This document shows positions 19,961-30,000 of a DNA stretch of 64,000 bases, piece by piece. Each line of letters opens with the position of its first letter. Position 1 is the first letter of the stretch. The notes under the pieces were generated by a model that worked only from the letters and a program-made list of their open reading frames with translations, did not search any database and had not been told where the DNA came from. Origin of the DNA: JBBIRG01 sp964410965 (GTDB lineage Bacteria > CLD3 > SB21 > JBBIRG01); assembly GCA_964410965.1 (NCBI GenBank), contig CAYPIY010000003.1:310001-374000 (forward strand), given 5' to 3'. A program made the position numbers and the translations under genes.

Positions 19961-20800
19961 ATGAAATACCGTATGAATATTCTTCGGCCCGTTTTACCTT
20001 TCATGATACTGGCTGCGGCGGCTGTTATTCAGGGCTGCGGACTGTGCGGAAGACCGGGAGACAGGGAACTGGCCGAATCCCATTTCCGGAAAGGCCTTGG
20101 GCTTGAAAAAGACAGCCTGTATTCGCTTGCGGAACAATCCTACAAAAAGGCCGTCGAAGCCGATCCGCAATTCCGGAACGCGCATTTTCAGCTCGGTAAC
20201 CTTTATGATAAACTGGGTATCCTTCAGAAGGCGAAAGCCGCTTACGAACAGGCCATTCAGATCGATGAAAACGATGCGGAATCGTTTAATAATCTGGGAA
20301 ACATTTACGGCCAGATGAACAACCTCCCGGAAGCCATGAATCATTACATGAAAGCAATTTCGATTCAGGACAGCCTGCCCTCCGCTCATTACAACCTGGG
20401 ACAAAGTTATCTGCTGAAACAGGACTTTCAGAATGCGGAAAACCATTTGAAACTCGCGTATGACTATTCCTCGGGTGAAATGAAATACGCCGAATCCCTC
20501 GGCCTTTATTATATATCACAAAATAAATTGAACGAAGCTGTCGGGATTTTCACAGAATCAATATCCAAAAAAAAGGTAAAACCCTCTCTTTATTTGCATC
20601 TTTCAACGGCGTACCGGAAACTGAATCAGTTTGATAACGCGATCACCCATTTAGAGACTTACATATCCTTAATTCAGGGCCAGCAGGAAAAAACAATAGC
20701 GCTTCAGCGGCTAAGGGAATTACGGCGAGAAAGCCATGCTTACCGTTCTGCGGAACTTAGAAAAAAAGTTAGCAAGTCAGATAAAAATATCTTACATTAG
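19961..20800 (+). CDS. TPR-repeat lipoprotein
   Basis: 279 residues. The N-terminus is a lipoprotein signal with lipobox-like VIQGC, so acylation at that Cys is likely; the first ATG and a second at codon 5 are both possible starts. From about residue 35 there are six or so tetratricopeptide repeats ('AEQSYKKAVEADPQ', 'AKAAYEQAIQID', 'AMNHYMKAISIQ'), a protein-binding scaffold. It should sit in the periplasm, anchored to a membrane. It lies between uvrB and an ECF sigma factor gene. A role as partner of the sigma/anti-sigma system is possible, but no motif shows it. Confidence 0.8.
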   Translation: MKYRMNILRPVLPFMILAAAAVIQGCGLCGRPGDRELAESHFRKGLGLEKDSLYSLAEQSYKKAVEADPQFRNAHFQLGNLYDKLGILQKAKAAYEQAIQIDENDAESFNNLGNIYGQMNNLPEAMNHYMKAISIQDSLPSAHYNLGQSYLLKQDFQNAENHLKLAYDYSSGEMKYAESLGLYYISQNKLNEAVGIFTESISKKKVKPSLYLHLSTAYRKLNQFDNAITHLETYISLIQGQQEKTIALQRLRELRRESHAYRSAELRKKVSKSDKNILH

Positions 20801-20819
20801 AAAAATTTCAGTTTTATTG

Positions 20820-20827
20820 TAAATTTG
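20820..20827 (+). promoter_or_regulatory. TAnnTTTG -7 box candidate before the ECF sigma gene
   Basis: TAAATTTG fits the Bacteroidetes-type -7 consensus and ends 49 bases before the sigma factor ATG. No good -33 TTG partner was seen at the expected spacing, so support is partial. Confidence 0.35.
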
Positions 20828-20876
20828 CATTTACAATTCATTTTAAACGGTATTTATAGTTACCAGGCATGATTCG

Positions 20877-21461
20877 ATGAAGACAGGTTCTCCGACCTAC
20901 GAAACGGCGACGATAGAATCCGATCAGAAAATCATCCGGCGCATCAGACAAGGCGATGAAACAGCTCTGCTGGAAGTTTACGGTAACAATATCGCCATGG
21001 TCAGCAAGTTCATCCGGGACAACAGCGGATACCCCGAAGACGCCGAGGACATGCTGCAGGAAGCGCTGGTCATACTCTGGGAAAACGCGCAGAAAAAAGA
21101 CTTTGACCTGACCTCCAAAATCAGCACTTATCTTTACTCCGTGGTCAGGAACCGGTGGCTGAGGGAAATCAACCGCCGGAAAGTCGGGAAGATCGGGAAT
21201 ATTGACGACTATGTGATAGTTGAAGAAAACAAGGACGCACTGAAAGATATTATCCATAAGGAAGAATACAAAGTCATACTGGAGTGCATCGATATGTTAG
21301 GCCCGACGTGCAAAAAAATCCTTTCGATGTTTTACCTCGAGGAACGGGGCATGGAGGAAATCGCTTACCATATGAAATTCAGCAATGCAGACGTCGCGAA
21401 AGCGAAAAAATGGCAATGCAAAAAAGAACTTGAACAATTAGTCAAACGCCAGTATAAATAA
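20877..21461 (+). CDS. ECF-type RNA polymerase sigma factor
   Basis: 194 residues. The sigma-70 region 2 is visible at about 25-95 ('YPEDAEDMLQEALVILWEN', then 'ISTYLYSVVRNRWLREI'), and region 4 at about 135-190 ('GPTCKKILSMFYLEERGMEEIAY', with the helix-turn-helix 'NADVAKAKKWQCKKEL'). It should direct RNA polymerase to a small set of promoters, probably for envelope or stress functions. The next gene, 27 bases on, encodes a membrane protein with a short cytoplasmic domain, the usual position of an anti-sigma factor. Confidence 0.88.
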   Translation: MKTGSPTYETATIESDQKIIRRIRQGDETALLEVYGNNIAMVSKFIRDNSGYPEDAEDMLQEALVILWENAQKKDFDLTSKISTYLYSVVRNRWLREINRRKVGKIGNIDDYVIVEENKDALKDIIHKEEYKVILECIDMLGPTCKKILSMFYLEERGMEEIAYHMKFSNADVAKAKKWQCKKELEQLVKRQYK

Positions 21462-21488
21462 ATCAAATGATACACTAAAGTTTTTACC

Positions 21489-22424
21489 ATGCTGACCCCT
21501 GAAGAAAAAAAATGGATTGATGAAGGCGAGATCACCGAAAGGTACATCCTCGGACAACTGGATCCCGGCGATAAAAACCGCTTTGAACAGCTTCTGACTT
21601 CCGATGAGGAACTCCGCAACGAACTGGAATTCGAGGCGATGACCATCGCCGCCATCCGCCAGTACAGCCGAACCGAGCTGAAAAAACGAATCCGCGAATC
21701 GCTGAAACAGTCCCGGCCAGCACCCGCAATGACCATTCAGAAATCCGCAGGAACCGGACAAGCCTGGATGTACATCCGGGCCGCCGCAGTGATCCTTTTG
21801 TTCCTGGGCGGAATATGGCTTTTTTACCAGTGGATGTACGGGGACCAATCCCCCGCGCCCATCGGAGAGGACAAGGAAAAGAAACAGGAACCAGCCAAGG
21901 AAAAAATCCTTCTTCCGCCAAAACAGGAAACCATTTCTGAATACCGGGAACCCCCGAAGAAGGAAAAAATCCGCAAACAGGTACGCAACGGAAGATCCGA
22001 AGACAGCCGAAGACCGGCTGTCCTGTCCATGCCAGCGGATACCGCGCACAGCCGGTCGGTCCAGAAATTCGTCGCGGATCCGGCACTGTTCCCGAAACCT
22101 AATGAAGTCAAAACCACCATCGACCTCATCGACGAGACAAGGCAGGCTGAAATCAGGATCTTGTTTAAAAATCCGACAGACCTGAGCGCTGTGGACATTA
22201 CAGTTCCCCATGAGGAACAAAACGAAACCCTCCAATGGTTTTATGTCCATTATGACAACACCGACCTGAATGTTTACCTGGACAATACCAAATACCTGAA
22301 TGTTTTCAGGAGCGCCAAACTCATCCGGCAAAAAGAGACCCTCCTGATCCATCTCGAAAAAACATCGTATCAGGTCAGCCTCAAGGATGACGTGAAATTC
22401 AGGAAAGCGTTGCTGGTAAAGTAA
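21489..22424 (+). CDS. Membrane protein, candidate anti-sigma factor
   Basis: 311 residues. A cytoplasmic N-terminal part (1-93) contains 'ITERYILGQLDPGDKNRFE', the pattern seen at the start of many anti-sigma factors. One membrane helix lies at about 94-116, then a Lys/Pro/Glu-rich linker (120-165) and a C-terminal domain rich in strands. No HxxxCxxC zinc-binding anti-sigma motif is present. Position directly after the ECF sigma gene and topology support the call; direct sequence evidence is modest. The periplasmic domain has no family I recognise. Confidence 0.65.
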   Translation: MLTPEEKKWIDEGEITERYILGQLDPGDKNRFEQLLTSDEELRNELEFEAMTIAAIRQYSRTELKKRIRESLKQSRPAPAMTIQKSAGTGQAWMYIRAAAVILLFLGGIWLFYQWMYGDQSPAPIGEDKEKKQEPAKEKILLPPKQETISEYREPPKKEKIRKQVRNGRSEDSRRPAVLSMPADTAHSRSVQKFVADPALFPKPNEVKTTIDLIDETRQAEIRILFKNPTDLSAVDITVPHEEQNETLQWFYVHYDNTDLNVYLDNTKYLNVFRSAKLIRQKETLLIHLEKTSYQVSLKDDVKFRKALLVK

Positions 22425-22444
22425 TTACACGGTCAGCTACTTTT

Positions 22445-22476
22445 AAAACCGGAATGTTCATGATTCCGGTTTTTTT
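22445..22476 (+). terminator. Rho-independent terminator after the sigma/anti-sigma operon
   Basis: AAAACCGGAAT (22445-22455) pairs perfectly with ATTCCGGTTTT (22463-22473) around a seven-base loop and runs into a T-tract. It lies 20 bases after the stop. Confidence 0.9.
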
Positions 22477-22571
22477 ATATACCAATCCAAAACATTGATT
22501 ACGGAGGAAACACTGTTTGTCAATATGACAGCGAAGGACAAATCATAAGTAATTCCTGAGATACAATTCAG

Positions 22572-23864
22572 CTAAACAGCCTTCGGGGAATCGCATTCTG
22601 AAGCTTCATACTCTTCCCACCGGCGGGTGTGATGACGCGAGAAATTAAGCATCATCAGCGTGCTTAAAACCATAAGACCGAATCCGATCAGGAAGGTATA
22701 ACTGATTCCCGCGGCGGAAATTAGATAAGCTCCCACAAACGGAGCGATCATTCCCCTTGCGCCGGTCAGCATCGTGTGAATGCCCATATATAAACCGACA
22801 CGGTGTTTCGGCGCGAATTCCATGACGCAGATCTGCCAGCTGAGGTTCGCCCCGCTCATCGAAACGCCCTGGATCACGCTGGCGATGTAAATCAGATTCA
22901 GATTCGTCGCGAAGTAAAACAAAAGGACGCTTACGGTCGGAAGAATGTTCAGGATAAACCGGATTTTGATCACGCCGAACCGGTCAATCTGCCGTCCCCA
23001 GAACGGAAACGTAAGGAGCATAACCGCCTGCGGAATGACAACGACGGCGAGGACGGCCTCCTCGTAACCCGCGTTGATCCCGTATTTCAAGTCGGTGACA
23101 TAAATCGTTTTAACGGGATCGATCATCAGTACGGCAAATCCGAAAATCGCCCAGTACAGCATAAACCGGGCGAACGGTTTATCGGTTTTCAGTACGCGCA
23201 GGGATTGTCGGATTGGATGTTCCGGCGAACCGTTGTTTCCGCCGAAGGAAACGACCTGAATTTTTCGGAAATGATTCACTCCCCAGAGGCCGACCAATCC
23301 AATAATGGGATACACATAGATATAATTGTCGCCGTCAAGTTCCAGCAGAAGACCGAATCCGTAGGATGCTGCGACAAACGCGATATTGTAGAACGTCCGC
23401 ACGATGCCCATGATACGCCCTCGCGACTCGTTCGGATAATTCGTCCGGTAAATGCTGGTTATGACGGGCGTGTTCAGGGAATTCAGCGCGTACGCGAAAC
23501 AAAGAACCACCGTAAAAATCCACGATGACGGCACAAGCCACATGACCAGGCCAGTCAGAATGAAAAGCCAGCGCGCTGTGGCGTCGGGATAATAGGCGTA
23601 ATCCATCGTCCGCGATTGTCCGGCTTTGGAGGCGAGAAAAATGCTCAGCAAAAATCCGACGCTGACCGAACTGTGAACCAAAGCGACTTCAAAGTCGGAC
23701 GACTGGAACGTTTTTTTCAGGATGATCCCCGCGACGCTCGCCGAACCCGCCAGAACAAACCCTTTGGATATGCCGTACCGCAAGTCCCGTTCGTATGTTG
23801 GCTTCACCGCGTCGGGCACGGAAAAATACCTGATGACCGGCCGAAAAATGGAAGGGAGTTTCAT
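22572..23864 (-). CDS. MFS transporter
   Basis: 430 residues with about 12 hydrophobic helices and a central cytoplasmic loop near 205-225 ('FGGNNGSPEHPIRQSL'). The loop after helix 2 and the 'NYPNESRGRIMGIVRTFYN' segment are typical of the major facilitator superfamily, inner-membrane secondary carriers. No substrate-specific motif was recognised. It lies 110 bases downstream of the M16 peptidase pair on the same strand, separated by an inverted repeat (23877-23966), so it may have its own transcript. Confidence 0.85.
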   Translation of the reverse strand: MKLPSIFRPVIRYFSVPDAVKPTYERDLRYGISKGFVLAGSASVAGIILKKTFQSSDFEVALVHSSVSVGFLLSIFLASKAGQSRTMDYAYYPDATARWLFILTGLVMWLVPSSWIFTVVLCFAYALNSLNTPVITSIYRTNYPNESRGRIMGIVRTFYNIAFVAASYGFGLLLELDGDNYIYVYPIIGLVGLWGVNHFRKIQVVSFGGNNGSPEHPIRQSLRVLKTDKPFARFMLYWAIFGFAVLMIDPVKTIYVTDLKYGINAGYEEAVLAVVVIPQAVMLLTFPFWGRQIDRFGVIKIRFILNILPTVSVLLFYFATNLNLIYIASVIQGVSMSGANLSWQICVMEFAPKHRVGLYMGIHTMLTGARGMIAPFVGAYLISAAGISYTFLIGFGLMVLSTLMMLNFSRHHTRRWEEYEASECDSPKAV

Positions 23865-23876
23865 TCAGATTTTCTT

Positions 23877-23966
23877 ATAAACCCTGAAGGTCTGCCCAAC
23901 TCAATTTGAATTAAAAATTGAAAAAAATTTTTTTAACCTATCAAGCTCCAGACCTTTAGGGTTTAT
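23877..23966. repeat. Long inverted repeat with 18-bp arms
   Basis: Arms 23877-23894 and 23949-23966 match at 17 of 18 positions (ATAAACCCTGAAGGTCTG against the complement of the other). The 54-base spacer is A+T rich and can form a smaller inner hairpin. It fills the gap between the M16 gene stop and the MFS gene start and could be a terminator, attenuator or small repeat element. Confidence 0.6.
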
Positions 23967-23974
23967 TATATCCG

Positions 23975-25420
23975 TTAAACTTTCGGGATTTTTCCCAGAA
24001 CGTCCTCGCGTTTCAGGTTGACCGTTTTGCCGAGTTTCAGCGCCTTGACTCCGGACTCAATTTTCGAGCGGTCGCCGACAAGCACAATCACCGTGTTTTC
24101 GGGCTGAATATAATTCTGAACGGCGCGTTTCACATCGTCCATGGTCACGGCGAGTATGTTTTTCGTATAATCGTTGAAATAGGTGTCCGGCAGGCCGTAA
24201 AATATTTTATCGTCAATCATGGCGGCCATGTTCTGCACGCCCTCGAAATCGGCGGGATAACTCAGCGCGACATAATTTTTCGCCTTACTGAGATCGTCAT
24301 CGGAGATCACGCTGATATTCGTAAGTTCCTTCATAATTTCTGTCAGCGCCTTGTCGGTCACTTCCGTCTGCACCGACGTGGAAACGGTGAACGCGCCTTT
24401 GCTCAGGAACATCCCGAACCGGGAAAACGCGCCGTACGTATAACCCTTTTGTTCGCGCAGATTATTGTTCAGCCGCGAGGTGAACGAACCTCCGAGAATC
24501 GTATTCATGACGGTGATCGCGTAGTAATCGGGATTACTGCGTTTGACGCCCACGCAGCCCACACGGATTTCGGTCTGGGCCGATCCGGGTTTGTCGACGA
24601 TATAGATCGTCCTTCCTTTGGTGGGCTTCGCGTCATCGACGGGGCGGACATCCTTTTTGCCGGGTTTCCAGTCCCTGAACGCGGTTTCTAACTTCGATTT
24701 CAGATCATCTCTGCGAATATCGCCGGCGACAACCGCGTACGCGAGATCCGGCACAAAATACGCCGAATGAAACGCTTTGATGTCATTGACGGTCAGCGCT
24801 TTGATCGATGTTTCGTTGCCTGTGGAAGTGCGCCCGAACGGATGGTCTTTCCCGAACACAAACTGGCTGAACGCCGTGCCGGCAATGGCGCGCGGTTCGT
24901 CATGCGCCTGGACGAGCGAAACGATCAGTTCCTTTTTCCTGCGTTCCAGTTCTTTCTCCGGGAACAAGGGAGCTGTCAATATATCTTTTACTAACGCGAG
25001 CGCCGGATCAAATTTAGCGGACGGAGCGAATAAACTGATCCCGGAAGATTCCCGTCCGGCATAGACGGACAGGTTAATTCCCAGAAAATCAATTTCATCG
25101 GCGAGTTCCAGGGCGTCCCTTGTTCCGGCGCCCTCGGTCATCATTTTCGCGGTAAGGCTTGCAAGCCCCAGTTGTTTCGGCGTTTCGGCGGAACTGCCGG
25201 CTTTAAACGTCAGCGACATCTGGATCAGCGGCGCTTCCTTTTTTTCCAGAAAATAGACCGGGAGGCCGTTGTTCAGCGTAAAAACAGAGACCGCGGGAAT
25301 ATTCAGCGACGGAATCTCTCCGGCCGCCGGCGCCCTGGAACGATCGACTACCTGCGCAGATGCCCATGACCAGCCGATACAGACGATCAGCAAATATGAA
25401 AAGATTTTGACGGATTTCAT
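23975..25420 (-). CDS. M16-family peptidase, non-catalytic subunit
   Basis: 481 residues with a signal peptide (ending near ASAQ). It has the M16 fold (insulinase/mitochondrial processing peptidase class), but the zinc-binding HxxEH is absent: the equivalent place reads 'GLASLTAKMMTEG'. The substrate-binding R/Y element is present in 'REQKGYTYGAFSRF' near residue 335. In two-subunit M16B enzymes one chain carries zinc and the other carries the R/Y pair; this gene follows the catalytic chain after 21 bases, so a periplasmic heterodimer is likely. The substrate is unknown. Confidence 0.9.
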   Translation of the reverse strand: MKSVKIFSYLLIVCIGWSWASAQVVDRSRAPAAGEIPSLNIPAVSVFTLNNGLPVYFLEKKEAPLIQMSLTFKAGSSAETPKQLGLASLTAKMMTEGAGTRDALELADEIDFLGINLSVYAGRESSGISLFAPSAKFDPALALVKDILTAPLFPEKELERRKKELIVSLVQAHDEPRAIAGTAFSQFVFGKDHPFGRTSTGNETSIKALTVNDIKAFHSAYFVPDLAYAVVAGDIRRDDLKSKLETAFRDWKPGKKDVRPVDDAKPTKGRTIYIVDKPGSAQTEIRVGCVGVKRSNPDYYAITVMNTILGGSFTSRLNNNLREQKGYTYGAFSRFGMFLSKGAFTVSTSVQTEVTDKALTEIMKELTNISVISDDDLSKAKNYVALSYPADFEGVQNMAAMIDDKIFYGLPDTYFNDYTKNILAVTMDDVKRAVQNYIQPENTVIVLVGDRSKIESGVKALKLGKTVNLKREDVLGKIPKV

Positions 25421-25441
25421 TGGATGTTACTCCCGTTTATA

Positions 25442-26785
25442 TTATTTGACCGATAATTCTTTTTTTCCTTTGGGCACAATGCTCAGGATCAGCCGTTTGC
25501 CCGGATTCAGGTATGAGACAGCCATGGTCTGTATATCGCCGGTATCCAGGGCTTTATAGCGCCCCAGGTCCTCGTTCGCCCAGTCGGGATTGCCGGTAAA
25601 AGTTTCGTACATGTTGATTACGTCCGCTTTATACAGGATGAACTGGAATGCGTTCAGAAACTGTGTTTCGTACTGGTTAAGCGCTCTCTGCAGTTCGCGT
25701 TCGGTGATCCCGCTTTCGTGGATTTTTTTAATTTCCTCATCGACGGCGTTTTTCAGTTCCTGCAGGGTATGCCCGGGCCGCGCCGTCGCAATGATCATGA
25801 ATTTGGAGCCGAGCGTATTCGATTCCTGGTACGCAGTAACGTCCTGCGCGATCTGCAGGTCGTACACCAGACGTTTGTATAGCCTTGAATTTTTTCCTTT
25901 CGCGAGGACATTGGCGAGAACGTCCAGCTCGGCGTCGCCGGGCTCGTAACGGGCGGGCGTCGGGTAAGCGATGTAAACCCGCGGCAATTGCACGTTGTCT
26001 TCCAGAACCTCGCAGATCTCCCCTGTTAAATCAAACGCGGCGGCTTTAGGGTTTTTGCCTTTGTTACCTCTCTGTACGTCGGAAAACCAGTATTCGGTTT
26101 TTTTTCGTGTTTCACCCGGATCGATATCACCCGCAATCACCAGTGTCGCGTTATTCGGCAGATAATAATTTTTACAGAAATCCACGACATCGTCATAGGA
26201 AGCGGCGGAAAGATCGTCCATTGATCCGATCACCGACCATGAATACGGATGATCGGACGGATAAAAATGTTTCAGGATGGTTTCTTCTGCGAGCCCGTAC
26301 GGCCGGTTTTCATAGGATTGCCGCCGCTCGTTTTTTACGACGTCACGCTGACCGTTGACTTTATCTTCCGACATGGCGGCTGCGAGAAAACCCATGCGGT
26401 CGGACTCGAGAAAAAGCGCGAGATCAAGCGCATTCCTCGGTACGGTAATATAATAATTAGTCCGGTCCTCATTAGTAGAGCCATTGTTATTCCCCCCCAC
26501 TGCTTCCAGCAGGTTATCGTAGTCGCCTTCGGCGACGTTTTTCGAACCTTCGAACATCAGGTGCTCGAACAGGTGCGCAAATCCGGTGCGGCCTTTTTTC
26601 TCATAGGAGGAACCGACATGATACCATACGTTCACGGCGACCATCGGCGTGGTATGATCCTCATGAAGAATCACTTTCAGGCCGTTCGGCAGTTCAAATC
26701 GGGTATGCGGAAGTTTCAGCCGGCTTTCCTGCGCATAAACACCTGCGGCGATGAACAGGAATCCGAACCATAAGTATCTTTTCAT
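25442..26785 (-). CDS. M16-family zinc metallopeptidase, catalytic subunit
   Basis: 447 residues with a signal peptide (ending near VYAQ). The inverted zinc motif HLFEH is at residues 71-75 and the further acidic ligand is expected in the helix with 'DVVKNERRQSYENRP' about 75 residues later. M16 peptidases enclose and degrade small peptides. The gene is transcribed with the zinc-less partner directly downstream (21-base gap). It is divergent from the large PAS protein gene, with a 245-base A+T-rich gap holding both promoters (26786-27030). Confidence 0.93.
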   Translation of the reverse strand: MKRYLWFGFLFIAAGVYAQESRLKLPHTRFELPNGLKVILHEDHTTPMVAVNVWYHVGSSYEKKGRTGFAHLFEHLMFEGSKNVAEGDYDNLLEAVGGNNNGSTNEDRTNYYITVPRNALDLALFLESDRMGFLAAAMSEDKVNGQRDVVKNERRQSYENRPYGLAEETILKHFYPSDHPYSWSVIGSMDDLSAASYDDVVDFCKNYYLPNNATLVIAGDIDPGETRKKTEYWFSDVQRGNKGKNPKAAAFDLTGEICEVLEDNVQLPRVYIAYPTPARYEPGDAELDVLANVLAKGKNSRLYKRLVYDLQIAQDVTAYQESNTLGSKFMIIATARPGHTLQELKNAVDEEIKKIHESGITERELQRALNQYETQFLNAFQFILYKADVINMYETFTGNPDWANEDLGRYKALDTGDIQTMAVSYLNPGKRLILSIVPKGKKELSVK

Positions 26786-27030
26786 AAAGGTCTCCTTAAT
26801 AAAGAATGTTCCGGAGAATGTATCATAATTCAGTCACTTAATCAACTGCAGTTTGAAAGTAAAAAATCGGAAAACCGACATGTAGCCGTATGGTATAGAT
26901 TGCTATACTTAGGCCGAGAAAATGCGGAATACAATACGTAAAAACTTCTTGAAAAAGTTTAACGTTTTTTTCAGGATAATTATGATTTAATCCAGTTGAT
27001 TTTATCCCGTCTCTTTAATTATATTCATTT

Positions 27031-30000
27031 ATGAAATTGATTGCTTACCTTTTTACCATGCTCACGGTATCCGTGCCGGTTTTCCCGCAACAGAAAGCCG
27101 ACAGCTTGCTCCTGCTTTTCGATTCCCATATTACAGAGGGCCATTTCGCGGAAACCGACATGGACCTTTACCGGTTGCGCCTTGACGTGCAGTCCTTAAA
27201 ACCCGTAAAGGCCATTGAGTATTTGCGAAAGGCTCAGGAAATCGCGGAACAACATGATCAGCCCTATCTCCTCGGCCGCTGTTATTCGATTCTGGGCAAT
27301 CTGTACTATGATCAGGAATTGTATTTTCAGGCGCTGGATTACCAGATCAAATGCTATCAGTTGTACAGGGATAATGGCCTGGACGATTCCTTGGGTTATG
27401 TTTTCATCGATATCGGTAATGTGTATTACGCACAGGCTTTGTATGAATTGCCCGAACAATATTATCGGAAATCCGCACTCACATTTGAGAAACTGAACAA
27501 TCAATGGGGATTGTCCGTAGCGTTTAATAACATCGCGCTGGTCAATCAGCGGAAGGAACGATGGGACACCGCGTCGTATTATTTTCATGAGGCGCTGCGT
27601 GTCCGCGAGGAAATGAATAATCCTTATTTGATCGCGCATTCATACAATTATCTTGGCAATTTGTATCGGCTGCAAAAACAGTATACCCGGGCCGAAGAGT
27701 TCCTGCTCATGGGCGAAAAAAAAGCCCGTGAAGCCCTGCGGCAGCCGTGGAATCCGTTTGAACAGGCGAATATCATGGATATTCTGGCGGGAATTCAGAA
27801 CTCTGTCGGTCTGGTTAACAGCGAGCAAGGAGATTACGATGCGGCCTTACAATATTATCGCTACGCCATAAACAGTTACGGAAACAATATTAAAAATATC
27901 GGCAGTATCATTAACATCCATCTGACGATCGGTGAGATATATCGTACAACAAAAGACTGGACGAACGCTGAAATTTTCGCCCGGAAGGCGCTGGATCTGT
28001 CAGAATCCAATCACCGCACCGAAACCAAGCTCAAAGCGTTATTATTGTTGTCCGGCATCATGAATGACCGTAACAAAAAGCCCGAAGCGCTAGCTTTTCT
28101 GCAGGCCTACGCAGAATTGGAACGACAGATTTCAGATTCATACCGGTTATCCAAAATTACCGATTTTCAATCCATTCTGAACGATTATGAAAACCAGATT
28201 CAATTAAAGCAAACCGAACAATCTCTGAAACAAAAAGATATTGAGAATTTAATTTTACTCGCGGCACTCCTTTCTATGTTCGTGTTCGGATTTGTTCTCT
28301 ACCGTTTTTACCGCATCAAAGTCAAAACCGGCCGTGAACTGGAAGAAAAAAACAAACGCATCAGCGAACAGTCACGGAAGCTAGAAAAAGAAATCGAAGA
28401 ACGCAAAGAGGCCGAAGCGGAGGTGCGGAAATTAGCCGCCGCCGTCGAACAAAGCGCGAATACGGTCGTCATAACGGATGTTCACGGAACAATTGAGTAT
28501 GTCAATCCTCGGTTTACTCAGGTTACAGGTTACAGCGCACAGGAAGCCCTCGGACAGAATCCCCGGATTCTGAAAAGCCGTTTAAAAAAACCCGAGGAAT
28601 ACAGTGAACTGTGGCAGACGATCCTGGCGGGCAAAGTCTGGAGCGGCTTGTTCCTGAACCGCAAAAAAAACGGAACGGAATACTGGGAAGAGGCCACCAT
28701 CACGCCGGTAAAAAACGACGAAGGATCGATTGAGCATTTTATCGCGGTCAAACAGGACGTCACCGAACGGAACCGGATACTCCAGGAGTTAAAGGAAAGT
28801 GAAAGCCGTTACCGTGATCTTTTCGAAAACAGCCCGGGCCTGATATGCATTCATGACCCCGACGGGGTACTGATGGCCGTCAACCCGGCCGTTACAAAGG
28901 CATTAGGCCAAAGCAAAGACGATCTAATCGGAAAGAACCTCCGGGACCTGATCACACCCTCATACCGGGAACGGTTTCCGCTGTATCTGGAACAGATCCG
29001 GAAAAGTAAGAAACATTCCGGGGAACTGCATCTTCGGTCCGCGGACCACAAACAGCTTATCTGGTTATATAATAATGTTCTGATCGATGACACCATACAC
29101 GCACCCTATGTCCTGGGGCACGCGCAGGATATCACCGCCCTTAAAAAACTGGAGGACGAACTGGCCGTCAGCGAGCACAACTACCGTTCCCTTGTCGAAA
29201 ACGTGGCGGAAGGTATCGGCAAAGTCGATGCTCATGAAAACTTCCTTTTTGTGAATGAGGCGGTATGCCGGATACTCGGATATTCCAAACAGGAAATGAT
29301 CGGCACAAATCTGAAGGACTTTATGACGGCCGATGAATTTGAAAAAGTAAAACAGCTCAGCGCCCGGCGGCGTGAGGGAAGAACGGACCGGTACGAACTG
29401 GCCATGACGCACAGGGACGGATCCATGCGAGCCATCAGTGTCACGGCTACTCCCGTATTTGATGAAAACGGCGCTTATACAGGGGCTTTCGGTATTTTTC
29501 AGGACATCACCGAACTGAAAAAATATGAAAAAGCCCTGAAAGAAAGTCAGGAGCGTTACCGCGTGCTGTACACCCAGATGCGTGACGGTTTATACCGGAC
29601 GACGCCCGACGGTAAATTCATTGACGCCAACCCGGCCTATGTCCGTATGTACGGTTATGAAAGCATAGATGATATGAGAAATCTCGACATCATCCGGGAC
29701 ATGTATTTCTCGGCCGACGATCGCGATGAGGTCAACCGTCTGTCCAGGCAGGGAAAACTGACCACGTTCCGCCAGAAGAAAAAGGACGGCAGCGAGATGT
29801 GGGTCGAGGACAGCGGTTATTTTATACGCAGTGATAAAGGAGAAATTATTTTTCATGAAGGAATTATCCGGGACGTCACCCAGAGGGTTAAAGCGGAAGA
29901 AGCTCTCCAGGAGAGTGAGAACCGTCACCGCCAGCTGATCGAAAACATCAACGACGTATTGTTTTCCCTAAACGCCCAGGGGCTGATCACTTTCATTTCC

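Noticed and set aside
22803..23528. 241-codon plus-strand frame opposite the MFS gene
   Set aside because: Highly charged, Arg/Asp-rich text with no domain, antisense to a clear membrane transporter; typical shadow frame.
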